Shown: positions 8,900-18,585 of the stretch, one piece after another
Numbering within the stretch: the stretch's first letter is position 1
Layout: each line of letters opens with the position of its first letter
Source: Sphingomonas sp.
Lineage (GTDB): Bacteria; Pseudomonadota; Alphaproteobacteria; Sphingomonadales; Sphingomonadaceae
Reading direction: 5' to 3'
Assembly: GCF_017304635.1 (NCBI RefSeq)
Contig: NZ_JAFKMA010000006.1
Location: forward strand, 80,739 to 144,738
Length of the DNA: 64,000 nucleotides
Program-made: the position numbers and the translations under genes
The notes under the pieces: model-generated
The model's database searches: none
Told to the model about the DNA's origin: nothing
Seen by the model: the letters and a program-made list of their open reading frames with translations, nothing else

Positions 8900-10021
8900 T
8901 CAGCCCAGCAGTCGCTGATTCACGACCTTACCATCCTGCGTCAGCCTCACGGCGTTGCCGATCTCTTCGTCCAGCACCGGTCTGCCCGTTTCCTTGTCCC
9001 AGAAGGTCGAGAGGAAGTTGAACAGGTTGCGGGCGAACAGTGCGGAGGCATCCGCCGACAGTCGGCTGGCGACGTTCTTGTGGCCGACGATCTTGACGCC
9101 GTGGCGCTCGACCACGTCGCCCGCCACCGCGCCCTCGACATTGCCGCCCGCTTCCACCGCTAGGTCGACGATCACACTGCCGGGGCGCATGCTCGCGACC
9201 TGCGCGTCGCTGATGAGGCGTGGCGCGGGGCGGCCGGGGATCAGCGCGGTCGTGATGACGATATCCTGTTTGGCGATATGGCTCGACACCAGATCGGCCT
9301 GCGCCTTCTGATATTCCGCGCTCATTTCGGTCGCGTAGCCGCCCGAGCCCTCGCCCTCAATCCCGGCGACGTTCTCCACGAATACCGGCTTGGCGCCAAG
9401 CGAAAGGATCTGTTCCTTGGTCGCGCTGCGCACGTCGGTGGCGGAAACCTGCGCACCCAGCCGTCTTGCAGTCGCGATCGCCTGCAAGCCGGCGACGCCG
9501 ACCCCCATCACGAAGCACTTCGCGGCACTGACCGTACCTGCCGCGGTCATCATCATCGGAAAGGCGCGGCCATATTCGGCCGCGGCGTCGAGCACCGCCT
9601 TGTAACCCGCCAGATTGGCCTGGCTCGACAATATATCCATCGACTGCGCGCGGGTGATGCGTGGCATGAATTCCATCGCCAGCGCTTCGTAGCCGGCGGC
9701 GGCATAGGCATCGACGCGGTCGCGCGCGCCGAACGGGTTAAGCCCCGCCACGATCCATGCACCCGGATTGGCTCCGGCCAGGCTCGCTGGATCCGGCCCC
9801 TGCACGCCCAGCACGATGTCCGCGCCCTGCAAGACCGAGGTACGCGGACCGACCGTCGCGCCCGCCGCATCGTAGTCGGCGTCGACGATACTGGCGCCAG
9901 CTCCGGCCCCGGCCTCGACTGCGACATCGGCGCCCAGAGCCACGAATTTCTTGACGGTTTCGGGCGTCGCGGCGACGCGCCGTTCGCCCTCGGCGGTTTC
10001 CTTGAGGGCGGCGATCTTCAC
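8900..10021 (-). CDS. pntA1: NAD(P) transhydrogenase subunit alpha, NAD-binding part
   Basis: The 373-aa protein is domain I of the transhydrogenase, related to alanine dehydrogenase. It starts MKIAALKETAEGERRVAATPETVKKFVALG, carries RITRAQSMDILSSQANLAGYKAV, and binds NAD through the Rossmann loop GVGVAGLQAIATARRLGAQV near residue 170. It stops before the membrane region, which is encoded by pntA2. The gene follows the oxidase subunit IV gene after four bases. Confidence 0.96.
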   Translation of the reverse strand: MKIAALKETAEGERRVAATPETVKKFVALGADVAVEAGAGAGASIVDADYDAAGATVGPRTSVLQGADIVLGVQGPDPASLAGANPGAWIVAGLNPFGARDRVDAYAAAGYEALAMEFMPRITRAQSMDILSSQANLAGYKAVLDAAAEYGRAFPMMMTAAGTVSAAKCFVMGVGVAGLQAIATARRLGAQVSATDVRSATKEQILSLGAKPVFVENVAGIEGEGSGGYATEMSAEYQKAQADLVSSHIAKQDIVITTALIPGRPAPRLISDAQVASMRPGSVIVDLAVEAGGNVEGAVAGDVVERHGVKIVGHKNVASRLSADASALFARNLFNFLSTFWDKETGRPVLDEEIGNAVRLTQDGKVVNQRLLG

Positions 10022-10025
10022 GTCG

Positions 10026-10157
10026 TTACTTGGCGCCGGAGATCAGCCAGACCACGAACAGCCCGATCAACACGCAGATGACCGCACCGTATTTCAGCAT
10101 GCCGAGCACCGAATGGTACGTCTGCACGTGCGGTTTCATGTCGGTGTCATTGGCCAT
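10026..10157 (-). CDS. aa3-type cytochrome c oxidase subunit IV
   Basis: The 43-aa product (MANDTDMKPHVQTYHSVLG, then one membrane helix GAVICVLIGLFVVWLISG) fits the bacterial aa3 oxidase subunit IV family, a single-helix accessory subunit. GAGAGAG about eight bases upstream supports the ATG at 10157; an ATG two codons earlier is the alternative. It leads the pnt operon, although no other oxidase genes are nearby. Confidence 0.8.
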   Translation of the reverse strand: MANDTDMKPHVQTYHSVLGMLKYGAVICVLIGLFVVWLISGAK

Positions 10158-10301
10158 CGGCATGCTCTCTCTATGGTCTCGTTCAAATCCGTTCCCGTCG
10201 GCTTTAGCTGCCGTCCGCGCAACCCTCAACCCTGCTTAAGCCGGTCTTTACCTGCCGTCGTTACGACGCCGTTCAACTTGGGGCTTTATCAAGAGGACGG
10301 G

Positions 10302-11720
10302 ATGACGCGCAACGGCCAGCGGCTCCTGATGCTAATCGACGACGAACCGGCGCAGCGGCGTCTGGTTTCGGCGATCGCGGCGCGCCGCGACTGGCGATCG
10401 GTCTTTGCCGGCGATGCCGAGACCGCGATCGCGATGCTGGGCACGCAGGACGGGATGCAGCTCGATGCGATCCTGCTCGACGCCGCCGGACCGGAAGGTG
10501 AGGCCGAGGATCTGATCCGCGAACTTCGCGCACGCCGGCCGCAGCTGCCGATCCTGATGCTGACCGCGAACGGTTCGGTCGCCCGTGCCGTCGGGGCGAT
10601 GCGCGCGGGAGCCACCGATTTCCTGGTCAAGCCGTTCGCCGCCGACCGCTTGCTCGCCGCGCTCGACACCGCCGCGGCGGGGGACGAGGCGGGCGAGCTG
10701 CGACCGCTGACCGAAAAGATTCCCGCTTTGCTCGGCTTCGACGAGATCGTCGGCGCCGCCCCCGATTTCCGCGCCGCGCTAGCGATCGCCGCCAAGGCCG
10801 CCCGTGCCCGCGTCGCTGTCCTGATCGAGGGCGAGAGCGGCGTCGGCAAGGAAGTCATCGCGGAGGCGATCCATGCCGCCTCCCCGCGCGGCAAGAAGCC
10901 GATGGTCGCGATCAATTGCGGCGCGATCCCCGCCAACCTGGTCGAAAGCGAGCTGTTCGGACACGAAAAGGGAGCGTTCACCGGCGCGTTCGAGCGCAAG
11001 ATCGGCAAGTTCCAGGATGCCGATGGCGGCACGATCTTCCTCGACGAAATCGGCGAGATGCCGCTCGACGCGCAGGTCAAGCTGCTCCGCGTGCTGCAAT
11101 CCGGCGAGATCCAGCCGATCGGCGCGCGTCATGCCCGCGAGGTCGACGTCCGCGTGATCGCGGCGACCAACAAGAAGCTGATCGAGGAAGTCGAGGCCGG
11201 GCGGTTCCGCGAGGACCTCTATTACCGGCTCAACGTCGTCCAGGTGACGATTCCTCCCTTGCGCGAGCGCACCGGCGACATCCCGGCGCTGGCGCGGCAC
11301 CTGCTGGCGCGGATCGCCGACCAGCCGGGGCTGCGCCCGCTCGGCATTACCGACGAGGCGCTGGCGCTGCTCGGCCGCTACGACTGGCCGGGCAACGTCC
11401 GCCAGTTGCAGAATGCATTGTTCCGCGCGGCCGTGCTGTGCGAGGGCGACGCGCTGACGCGCAGCGACTTCCCGCAGATCGCGGCACTCGGCACCGCGCG
11501 CATGCCCACCCCGATCGGCCAGATGGCGACTTCCGGCGGCGTGACGTTGTTCCGCCCGGACGGCAACATGCGCCCGCTCGAGGAGATCGAGGCTGACGTG
11601 ATCCGGCTGGCGATCGGCCATTATCGCGGCCGCATGACCGAAGTCGCGCGGCGGCTGGGGATCGGCCGGTCGACGCTCTATCGCAAGCTCGGCGAGCTGG
11701 GCATTGATAATGCCGCTTGA
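10302..11720 (+). CDS. Sigma-54-dependent response regulator (NtrC family)
   Basis: The 472-aa protein has a receiver domain (phosphoacceptor Asp60 in ILLDAAGPEG, Lys110 in FLVKPF), a sigma-54 AAA+ domain with Walker A GESGVGKE (177-184), the sigma-54 contact loop GAFTGA (224-229) and Walker B GGTIFLDEIGEM, and a Fis-type HTH at the C terminus (MTEVARRLGIGRSTLYRKLGELG). The start is the ATG behind AAGAGGA. The pair DE near residue 13-15 of the receiver is kept. The partner kinase is not adjacent; the hybrid kinase at 925-3015 is one candidate. It is divergent from the oxidase/pnt operon. Confidence 0.92.
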   Translation: MTRNGQRLLMLIDDEPAQRRLVSAIAARRDWRSVFAGDAETAIAMLGTQDGMQLDAILLDAAGPEGEAEDLIRELRARRPQLPILMLTANGSVARAVGAMRAGATDFLVKPFAADRLLAALDTAAAGDEAGELRPLTEKIPALLGFDEIVGAAPDFRAALAIAAKAARARVAVLIEGESGVGKEVIAEAIHAASPRGKKPMVAINCGAIPANLVESELFGHEKGAFTGAFERKIGKFQDADGGTIFLDEIGEMPLDAQVKLLRVLQSGEIQPIGARHAREVDVRVIAATNKKLIEEVEAGRFREDLYYRLNVVQVTIPPLRERTGDIPALARHLLARIADQPGLRPLGITDEALALLGRYDWPGNVRQLQNALFRAAVLCEGDALTRSDFPQIAALGTARMPTPIGQMATSGGVTLFRPDGNMRPLEEIEADVIRLAIGHYRGRMTEVARRLGIGRSTLYRKLGELGIDNAA

Positions 11721-11735
11721 TAAGGCATCAGACGC

Positions 11736-11957
11736 CTAGCCGACGACGGTTAGCGAGGTTGCTGCGTACCGAAGAACATAGGGTTTTTCGGCTGGCACTC
11801 CGATGGGCATCTTCGCGCCGAAAAACGCGACATAACAATCGTGGCCGCTGATTTCGTCGCTGTCCCAGCAATGTATCACTACGCCGTATTCGGGTCCGCC
11901 ATGATCGAGCCCATCGTACCGAACTCGCGTTCCGGGCACCAAATAACGGTCGGTCAC
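11736..11957 (-). CDS. Small hypothetical protein translationally coupled to folP
   Basis: The GTG start at 11957 overlaps the TGA of folP (GTGA), a classic coupling arrangement, so I prefer it to longer upstream starts. The 73-aa product reads VTDRYLVPGTRVRYDGLDHGGPEYGVVIHCWDSDEISGHDCYVAFFG and has no membrane segment or known motif. The beginning resembles small SH3-like beta-barrel proteins (a VPGTRVRY...GVV pattern). Function unknown. Confidence 0.65.
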   Translation of the reverse strand: MTDRYLVPGTRVRYDGLDHGGPEYGVVIHCWDSDEISGHDCYVAFFGAKMPIGVPAEKPYVLRYAATSLTVVG

Positions 11958-13012
11958 CGGCCCACCAACGCCTGATCGCGCAAACCGCGCCACACCCGCA
12001 ACGCCTGCATCGTTTCCGTCACGTCGTGAACGCGAAGGAGTTGCACCCCCGCCTCCGCCCCCTTCAGCGCCAGCGCCAGCGATCCCGCCAGCCGCTCGCC
12101 GACCGGAGCTTCGTTCGACAGCGCGCCGATCATGCGCTTGCGGCTCGCGCCGAGCATGATCGGGCAGCCGAGGCCGTGGAACAGCGCGAGGCCGTTGAGC
12201 AGCGCAAGGTTGTCCTGCAAGGATTTGCCGAAGCCGATGCCGGGATCGACGATGATCCGCGCGCGATCGACCCCGCCCGCGACCACCGCCGCGATACGCG
12301 CCTCCAGCCAGTCGAACACGTCGGTCAGCACGTTGTCGTAGACGCCGCCGTCATGCGGGCCTTTCGCGGGCTGCGGCGAGTGCATCAGCACGACCGGACA
12401 TCCCGCCTTCGCCACGACCTCCAGCGCGCGCTCGTCCCACAGCAAGGCCGCGACGTCGTTGACGATGGCCGCCCCCGCCGCCAGCGCCGTCTCCATCACG
12501 GCGGCCTTGCGCGTGTCGATCGAGACGAGCGTGCCCGCGGTCGCCAGCCCGCGCACCACCGGCTCGACCCTGGCGATCTCGTCGCCTTCCCACACGATCG
12601 CCGCGCCGGGCCGCGTCGATTCGCCGCCGACGTCGATCAGCGCCGCCCCCGCCGCCGCCATCGCGACCCCGGCGCTGACCGGATCGCCACCCTTGCCGCC
12701 ATCGGAAAAGCTGTCGGGCGTGACGTTGAGGATGCCCGCGACCTGCGGCTGTTCGAAGCGCAGCGTGCGTTCGCCCAGGACGAGCGGCAGGCGGGGTCGC
12801 GTGATCGCGGCGTGAAGCGCAGCGGCGCGCTCGTCGCTGGTGCCGAGGGTTGCTGCGAACTCGGCGATCGGCACCGTCCGCTTCGCGCCGTCCACGATCA
12901 CCTCATAGGCGGCGAACCACTGCATTCCTCCAGCCAGTCGCACGACTTCGCCGTCGCGACCGACCGGCGTGTCGACGAACTGGACGGGGCGGAGGTGGAA
13001 GCTGGCCGGCAT
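11954..13012 (-). CDS. folP: Dihydropteroate synthase
   Basis: FolP condenses 4-aminobenzoate with hydroxymethyl-dihydropterin diphosphate in folate synthesis. The motifs are complete: GILNVTPDSFSDGG (93-106), DVGGESTRPGA, VSIDTRKA, IVNDVAA, IIVDPGIGFGKS and GASRKRMIG. At 352 aa it has an extra N-terminal region of about 80 residues before the TIM barrel; the usual length is 270-285 aa. The ATG at 13012 is the only start that keeps that region, and an internal start would be needed to remove it. Its stop overlaps the next small gene. Confidence 0.94.
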   Translation of the reverse strand: MPASFHLRPVQFVDTPVGRDGEVVRLAGGMQWFAAYEVIVDGAKRTVPIAEFAATLGTSDERAAALHAAITRPRLPLVLGERTLRFEQPQVAGILNVTPDSFSDGGKGGDPVSAGVAMAAAGAALIDVGGESTRPGAAIVWEGDEIARVEPVVRGLATAGTLVSIDTRKAAVMETALAAGAAIVNDVAALLWDERALEVVAKAGCPVVLMHSPQPAKGPHDGGVYDNVLTDVFDWLEARIAAVVAGGVDRARIIVDPGIGFGKSLQDNLALLNGLALFHGLGCPIMLGASRKRMIGALSNEAPVGERLAGSLALALKGAEAGVQLLRVHDVTETMQALRVWRGLRDQALVGR

Positions 13013-13021
13013 GTCATACTT

Positions 13022-13137
13022 TCGCTTCCCCGGCGAAGGCCGGGGCCCAGTTGCGAGGCATGAGTAATGGAACGCGACGCGCGATCAACCGATGTCGCGA
13101 TGCTGGACCCCGGCCTGCGCCGGGGAGGCGGTGACGG
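13022..13137. repeat. REP-like palindromes between ccrM and folP
   Basis: Two hairpins, CCCCGGCGAAGGCCGGGG and CCCCGGCCTGCGCCGGGG, flank about 65 bases in the GTGACGG-ended family described at 8496. The element fills the gap after ccrM. Confidence 0.7.
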
Positions 13138-13154
13138 ATGCCTTCGCTACCGGA

Positions 13155-14463
<1,309 letters not shown>

Positions 14464-14471
14464 GTGCGCCC

Positions 14472-15080
14472 TCAAAGCGGCAGGACGATTTGCGCGACCG
14501 GCGCGAAACTGCGCCGATGGAGCGGGGTGATGCCGTGTTCCTTGAGCGCGCGGAGGTGTTCGGGTGCCGGATAGCCCTTGTTCCGCTGCCAGCCATAGTG
14601 CGGATATGATTCGGCGTGCGCGATCATGATCCGGTCGCGGGTATGCTTGGCGACGATCGACGCGGCGGCGATCGACAGGCTGATGCCGTCGCCCCTGACG
14701 ATCGCGGTCGCCGGATAGTGCCAGCGCGGCAGGCGGTTGCCGTCGACCAGCACATGCCCAGGATCGCAGCCGAGCGTCGCGCACAATTGCTCGACCGCCA
14801 GCGTCATCGCCTTCATTCGCGCCCAATAGATATTGAGCACGTCGATCTCGTCATTCTCCACGATGCCGACGCCGACGATCGCGCATTTACGCAAGCGGTC
14901 GTGCAGCCGCTCGCGCTCGGACGCCGACAGCTTCTTCGAATCGTCGATCCCGCGCGGGATACCTTTCGCCGGCAGCACGACCGCCGCGGCGACGACCGGC
15001 CCGGCGAGCGGGGCACACCCGGCCTCGTCCACGCCGACGACGGGCGCGATGCACAGCTTCTCGTGGCGGAGGCTAGGCAT
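14472..15080 (-). CDS. rnhB: Ribonuclease HII
   Basis: RNase HII cleaves RNA-DNA hybrids and single ribonucleotides in DNA. The 202-aa product shows the acidic core: VVGVDEAG (Asp18, Glu19), IDDSKKLS, HVLVDGNRLP and SIAAASIVAKHTRDRIM. The usual GRG segment after DEAG reads GCA here (DEAGCAPLAGPV), a change in the motif that contacts the RNA-DNA junction. The ATG at 15080 overlaps the 3' end of the thiD fusion by eight bases. A longer reading upstream exists but lacks family sequence. Confidence 0.93.
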   Translation of the reverse strand: MPSLRHEKLCIAPVVGVDEAGCAPLAGPVVAAAVVLPAKGIPRGIDDSKKLSASERERLHDRLRKCAIVGVGIVENDEIDVLNIYWARMKAMTLAVEQLCATLGCDPGHVLVDGNRLPRWHYPATAIVRGDGISLSIAAASIVAKHTRDRIMIAHAESYPHYGWQRNKGYPAPEHLRALKEHGITPLHRRSFAPVAQIVLPL

Positions 15081-16206
15081 GGGGCAGCCGCCATGGCGGA
15101 AACCGACGCATCTCGCCAGCCTCGTACAGGCACAAAGCATTGCCGAACGGATCGGTCAGCCGGGCCTCGCGCCACGCCCAGGGTTCGACCACCGGATCGC
15201 TCACGACATATCCGCCGCCGCGCAGCCGGGCGACCGCGGCGTCGAGATCGTCGCATTCGAGAAACGTGAGCGGCCGGCCGTCGAGTTCGTGCGCGGCCTC
15301 GATCGACAGCGTCGCGCCGCCAGGGCTTTCGTAGCGGGCATAACGCGGCTCGGCATCGACGATCCGCGTCAGCCCGAGCAGGTCGTAGAATGCGCGCGTC
15401 GCGGCGAAGTCGGTCATCGGCAGCGTGACGTGATTGGGGCTGGCGAGCCCGACGGCGACGTCCTGCCGGACGCGCTGATGCCCCATCGATCCATGCCCGC
15501 CGCCCAGCCCGGGCGCGTCATGCAACGCGACCCGGACGAACGTCCGCGCCCGCGCCACCGCCACGTCGAGCGGCAGGCCATGGCCCAGTCCCGTCGCGAT
15601 CGCCGAGGCGAGCGTACAGCCGGTGCCGTGGGTACTGGTGGTGGCGATGCGCGGCGATTCCCAGCGCGTCTCGCGACCATTCGCTGCGACCAGGCGGTCG
15701 ACCAGCATCTCGCCGTCGCCATGTCCGCCCTTGACCAGCACCGCACAGCCATGCGCGCGCACCATCGCCTCGCCGCCGAGCGCTGCCAGCTCGGGCAGGT
15801 TGGGCGTCACCACCGTCGCCAGCGCCATCAGCCGCGCGAACGCCGCGATCGTATCGGCATCGGCCAACGTGTCGCCGCTGGTCGCGACCATCACCGGATC
15901 GAACACGATCGGCACGGCGAGCCCGGCCAGCGCATCCGCCACCGCCCGCGCCGTCGCCGCCGATCCGATCATCCCGATCTTCACCGCATCGACGCCGATG
16001 TCGCTCACCACCGATTCGATCTGCGCGATCACCATGTCGGCCGCGATCGGCAGGACGGCCTGCACCCCCAGCGTATTCTGCGCGGTGATCGCGGTGATCG
16101 CGGTCATCGCGTGGCCGCCGAGCATCGTCACCGTCTTGATGTCGGCCTGGATGCCGGCGCCGCCGCCCGAATCGCTGCCGGCGACGATCAGGATACGCGG
16201 GGTCAT
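15073..16206 (-). CDS. thiD: ThiD (HMP/HMP-P kinase) fused to a VOC (glyoxalase-like) domain
   Basis: Residues 1-245 are a full ThiD, which phosphorylates hydroxymethylpyrimidine twice for thiamine synthesis: VAGSDSGGGAGIQADIKT, VKIGMIGS, DPVMVATSGD and the anion-hole motif THGTGCT (192-198), ending in the typical GLGGGHGSMGHQ. Without a stop the frame continues into a VOC domain (about 255-365) with NHVTLPMTDFAATRAFYDLLGL, LSIEAAHELDGRPLTFLECDDLDAAVARLRGGG and TDPFGNALCLYE; His259 and Glu362 occupy usual VOC metal positions. ThiD is normally about 265 aa. The VOC role is unknown. The gene overlaps rnhB. Confidence 0.9.
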   Translation of the reverse strand: MTPRILIVAGSDSGGGAGIQADIKTVTMLGGHAMTAITAITAQNTLGVQAVLPIAADMVIAQIESVVSDIGVDAVKIGMIGSAATARAVADALAGLAVPIVFDPVMVATSGDTLADADTIAAFARLMALATVVTPNLPELAALGGEAMVRAHGCAVLVKGGHGDGEMLVDRLVAANGRETRWESPRIATTSTHGTGCTLASAIATGLGHGLPLDVAVARARTFVRVALHDAPGLGGGHGSMGHQRVRQDVAVGLASPNHVTLPMTDFAATRAFYDLLGLTRIVDAEPRYARYESPGGATLSIEAAHELDGRPLTFLECDDLDAAVARLRGGGYVVSDPVVEPWAWREARLTDPFGNALCLYEAGEMRRFPPWRLPHA

Positions 16207-16212
16207 CGGCGG

Positions 16213-16283
16213 TCAAACTTGACGAAATTGACGAGGGTACGGGGCTCGCGCCCGCCAAACTTGACGAACTTGACGGGGGTACG
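16213..16283. repeat. Two 29-bp direct repeats upstream of thiD
   Basis: Nearly identical 29-base units occupy 16213-16241 and 16255-16283; the core is AAACTTGACGAA(A/C)TTGACG followed by GGGTACG. The spacing is 42 bases. They end seven bases before the thiD ATG on the coding strand, and a related copy precedes dapF at 3989. The remainder of the gap up to 16361 shows nothing clear. Confidence 0.7.
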
Positions 16284-16361
16284 CCGGAGCGGCGTCGGGA
16301 TCGAACGGGGCGAAGTTCTGGCCACGCCCCGCCATGCCACGACCACACCCGATTAGGAAAG

Positions 16362-17252
16362 TCAGCCGCGCTTGCGCGCCTGCGGATACGAGCCGAGCAC
16401 GCGCATCCATTTCGAGTGGAACCCCAGTTCCTCCAGCGCGCGATCGAAATTGGCGTCGCCCGGCCGCCCCTCGACATCGGCATAGAAATCGGTCGCGGCG
16501 AAGCTGCCGCCCTGCTGGTAGCTTTCCAGCTTGGTCATGTTGACGCCGTTCGTCGCAAAGCCGCCCATCGCCTTGTACAAGGCGGCAGGCACGTTCTTCA
16601 CCTCGAAGATGATCGTGGTCATGAACGGGCCGTCGCCCGCCAGCGGCCGATCGCCCCGCGCCAGCGTCACGAAGCGAGTCGTGTTGTGCGCGGCATCGGC
16701 GATGTCGCTCGCCAGGGTCTGCAAGCCGTAGATGCCGGCGGCAGGCGGCGGCGCCAGCGCCGCGACCGCCGGATTGGCGAGCTCGGCGACCATCGCCGCG
16801 GCGCCCGCCGTGTCGGGATAGGCGATCGGCGAGATGCCGCGCGCCTTCAGCCAATGGCGGCACTGGCCGAGCGCCTGCGGATGGCTCATCGCCTCGCGCA
16901 CGCCGTCGATCGGCCCCAGCCCCATCAGCGCATATCGGATCGGCAGGAAATGCTCGCCGGTGATGACCAGCCCCGATTCGGGCAGCAGGAAGTGGATGTC
17001 GGCGACCCGGCCGTGCAGCGAGTTCTCGATCGGGATCACCGCGCAGTCGGCGCGTCCGTCCTTCACCGCATCGATCGCGTCGTCGAAGCTGAAACACGGC
17101 AGCGGCAGGCCATCGGGGAACGCTTCGAGCGCCGCGACATGGCTGTTGGCCCCCGGCGCGCCCTGGAAGGCGACGGCACGCTCAGGCTGCGCGGCGGCGG
17201 CTTCGGTCATCGCGGCGACGAGCCCGCGCGCGGGAGCGGCGAAATTTTCCAT
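16362..17252 (-). CDS. pheA: Prephenate dehydratase
   Basis: This enzyme makes phenylpyruvate from prephenate in phenylalanine synthesis. The 296-aa protein has the catalytic domain (VAFQGAPGANSHVAALEAFP, AVIPIENSLHGRVADIHFLL, the TRF motif in HNTTRFVTLAR) and a C-terminal ACT domain (about 200-285; TIIFEVKNVPAALYKAMGGFATNGVNMTKLESYQ) for feedback by phenylalanine. No chorismate mutase domain is fused. The ATG at 17252 gives the family length; a start 13 codons in is possible. It is divergent from the cytochrome gene. Confidence 0.94.
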   Translation of the reverse strand: MENFAAPARGLVAAMTEAAAAQPERAVAFQGAPGANSHVAALEAFPDGLPLPCFSFDDAIDAVKDGRADCAVIPIENSLHGRVADIHFLLPESGLVITGEHFLPIRYALMGLGPIDGVREAMSHPQALGQCRHWLKARGISPIAYPDTAGAAAMVAELANPAVAALAPPPAAGIYGLQTLASDIADAAHNTTRFVTLARGDRPLAGDGPFMTTIIFEVKNVPAALYKAMGGFATNGVNMTKLESYQQGGSFAATDFYADVEGRPGDANFDRALEELGFHSKWMRVLGSYPQARKRG

Positions 17253-17320
17253 GGTGCGCGCGCTTAGTGGGAGGGAACGAGGCAGGCAAGCGCGCGGCTG
17301 CGCCATATGGTTCGGCGACG

Positions 17321-17404
17321 CCGTACTCCTGCGAAAGCAGGAGTCCGGGGTTCCAAGCGCATCGCTTCGCCGCTCTAGGCTCCTGCTTTCGCAGGAGCAC
17401 GGCA
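17321..17404. repeat. Paired palindrome of the CTCCTGCGAAAGCAGGAG type
   Basis: CTCCTGCGAAAGCAGGAG and its inverted partner CTCCTGCTTTCGCAGGAG lie inside GCCGT/ACGGC outer ends, about 40 bases apart, in the gap between pheA and the cytochrome c gene. The GAAAGC core links it to the copies at 21531 and 33213. Confidence 0.8.
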
Positions 17405-17503
17405 TCCGTAATCGGCTGGATCCTCTCCCCCAATCCCACGCTTGCCCCTCGCGTTTCGCGTTACTAAAGGGTCTGCACTGATTTCAGGGGCACGTCCGTA
17501 ACC

Positions 17504-18208
17504 ATGAACGACAATACCAACACGATCGCGGGCTGGGTGCTGGCCGGATGCTTCGCCGCGCTGGGCCTGACGATCGTGGGCGGAATGCTCTATCACGGCG
17601 AGAAGCCGGCCAAGGAAGGCTTCCCGGTCGAGGCGGTGGACGAGGGGTCGGGCGGTGGCGCCGAGGCCGAAGTGCCGATCGCCAACCTGCTCCCGACCGC
17701 CGATGCCGCCAAGGGCGCCGAAGTGTTCAAGAAGTGCGCGGCGTGCCACACGATCAACCAGGGCGGCGCCAACGGGATCGGCCCGAACCTCTATGCGACG
17801 GTCGGCGAAGCGATCGCGCAGGGTAAGGGCGGCTTCGCCTTCTCCGACGCGCTGAAGGCGAAGGGCGGCAGCTGGGGCTTCGACGAGCTCAACAGCTGGC
17901 TGACCAGCCCGCGCAAGTTCGCGCCGGGCACCAAGATGACCTTCGCCGGTCTGTCGAATCCGAAGGATCGCGCCGACGTGATCCTGTATCTGAACCAGCA
18001 GGGATCGAACAAGCCGCTGCCCGCGCCGGTCGCCGCTCCCGCCGCCAAGGGCGCCGCCGCACCCGCCGCCGGCGCGACGCCGGCCCCGGGCACGCAGGTC
18101 GCCCCCGCCAACGGCAAGGCCGAGACGGTCACGCCGCCGGCCACCGGCAACACCACCGCCGCGGCACCCGCCGCCGGCAACTCGACGGAGCCCGCCGCGA
18201 AGAAGTAA
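17504..18208 (+). CDS. cycM: Membrane-anchored c-type cytochrome
   Basis: The 234-aa protein has one N-terminal membrane anchor (10-28) and a periplasmic cytochrome c domain with haem motif CAACH (78-82) and Met145 as the sixth ligand (GTKMTFAGL). It matches the CycM/cytochrome c552 family that passes electrons between the bc1 complex and the aa3 oxidase. A tail of about 65 residues rich in Ala and Pro (168-234) follows the haem domain and is not part of the standard family. Single-gene unit divergent from pheA. Confidence 0.88.
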   Translation: MNDNTNTIAGWVLAGCFAALGLTIVGGMLYHGEKPAKEGFPVEAVDEGSGGGAEAEVPIANLLPTADAAKGAEVFKKCAACHTINQGGANGIGPNLYATVGEAIAQGKGGFAFSDALKAKGGSWGFDELNSWLTSPRKFAPGTKMTFAGLSNPKDRADVILYLNQQGSNKPLPAPVAAPAAKGAAAPAAGATPAPGTQVAPANGKAETVTPPATGNTTAAAPAAGNSTEPAAKK

Positions 18209-18362
18209 GCAGGCGTGGGCGCTTCGAGGTAGCGCCTGATACGATGGTCCGACATCGCCGGTGCGTCGCCGGCGATGCGAGCGTTCCACACGATCGCCTG
18301 GCGTCGACCACGGCGTGCGATTCAACCATAGCCGATGTAGCGGTGACATTGCCGTCATCGAC

Positions 18363-18470
18363 CGTCACCCCGGCCTCGTGCCGGGGTCCACTCGACAACT
18401 TTCATCGACGCCAGAGGATCGAGCGACGCGCCGGCGGCTCGGTGGACCCCGGCACAGGGCCGGGGTGACG
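18363..18470. repeat. REP/BIME-like paired palindrome
   Basis: The element runs from CGTCACCCCGGCCTCGTGCCGGGG to CCCCGGCACAGGGCCGGGGTGACG around about 60 bases. It fills part of the 377-bp gap between the convergent cytochrome c and LOG genes. A GGCGC/GCGCC hairpin just after the cytochrome gene (about 18216-18238) may stop transcription; I see nothing else in this gap. Confidence 0.85.
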
Positions 18471-18585
18471 ACTTCATTCAGTTTGCCGATGCCCAATGCC
18501 GATCGGCCCCAGCCGGCGCGATGCGTCCGGTTCCCACCCTAACGAGGCAAGCGGCGGTACTTCGTGCCGTCCCCTGTCGCTCACC

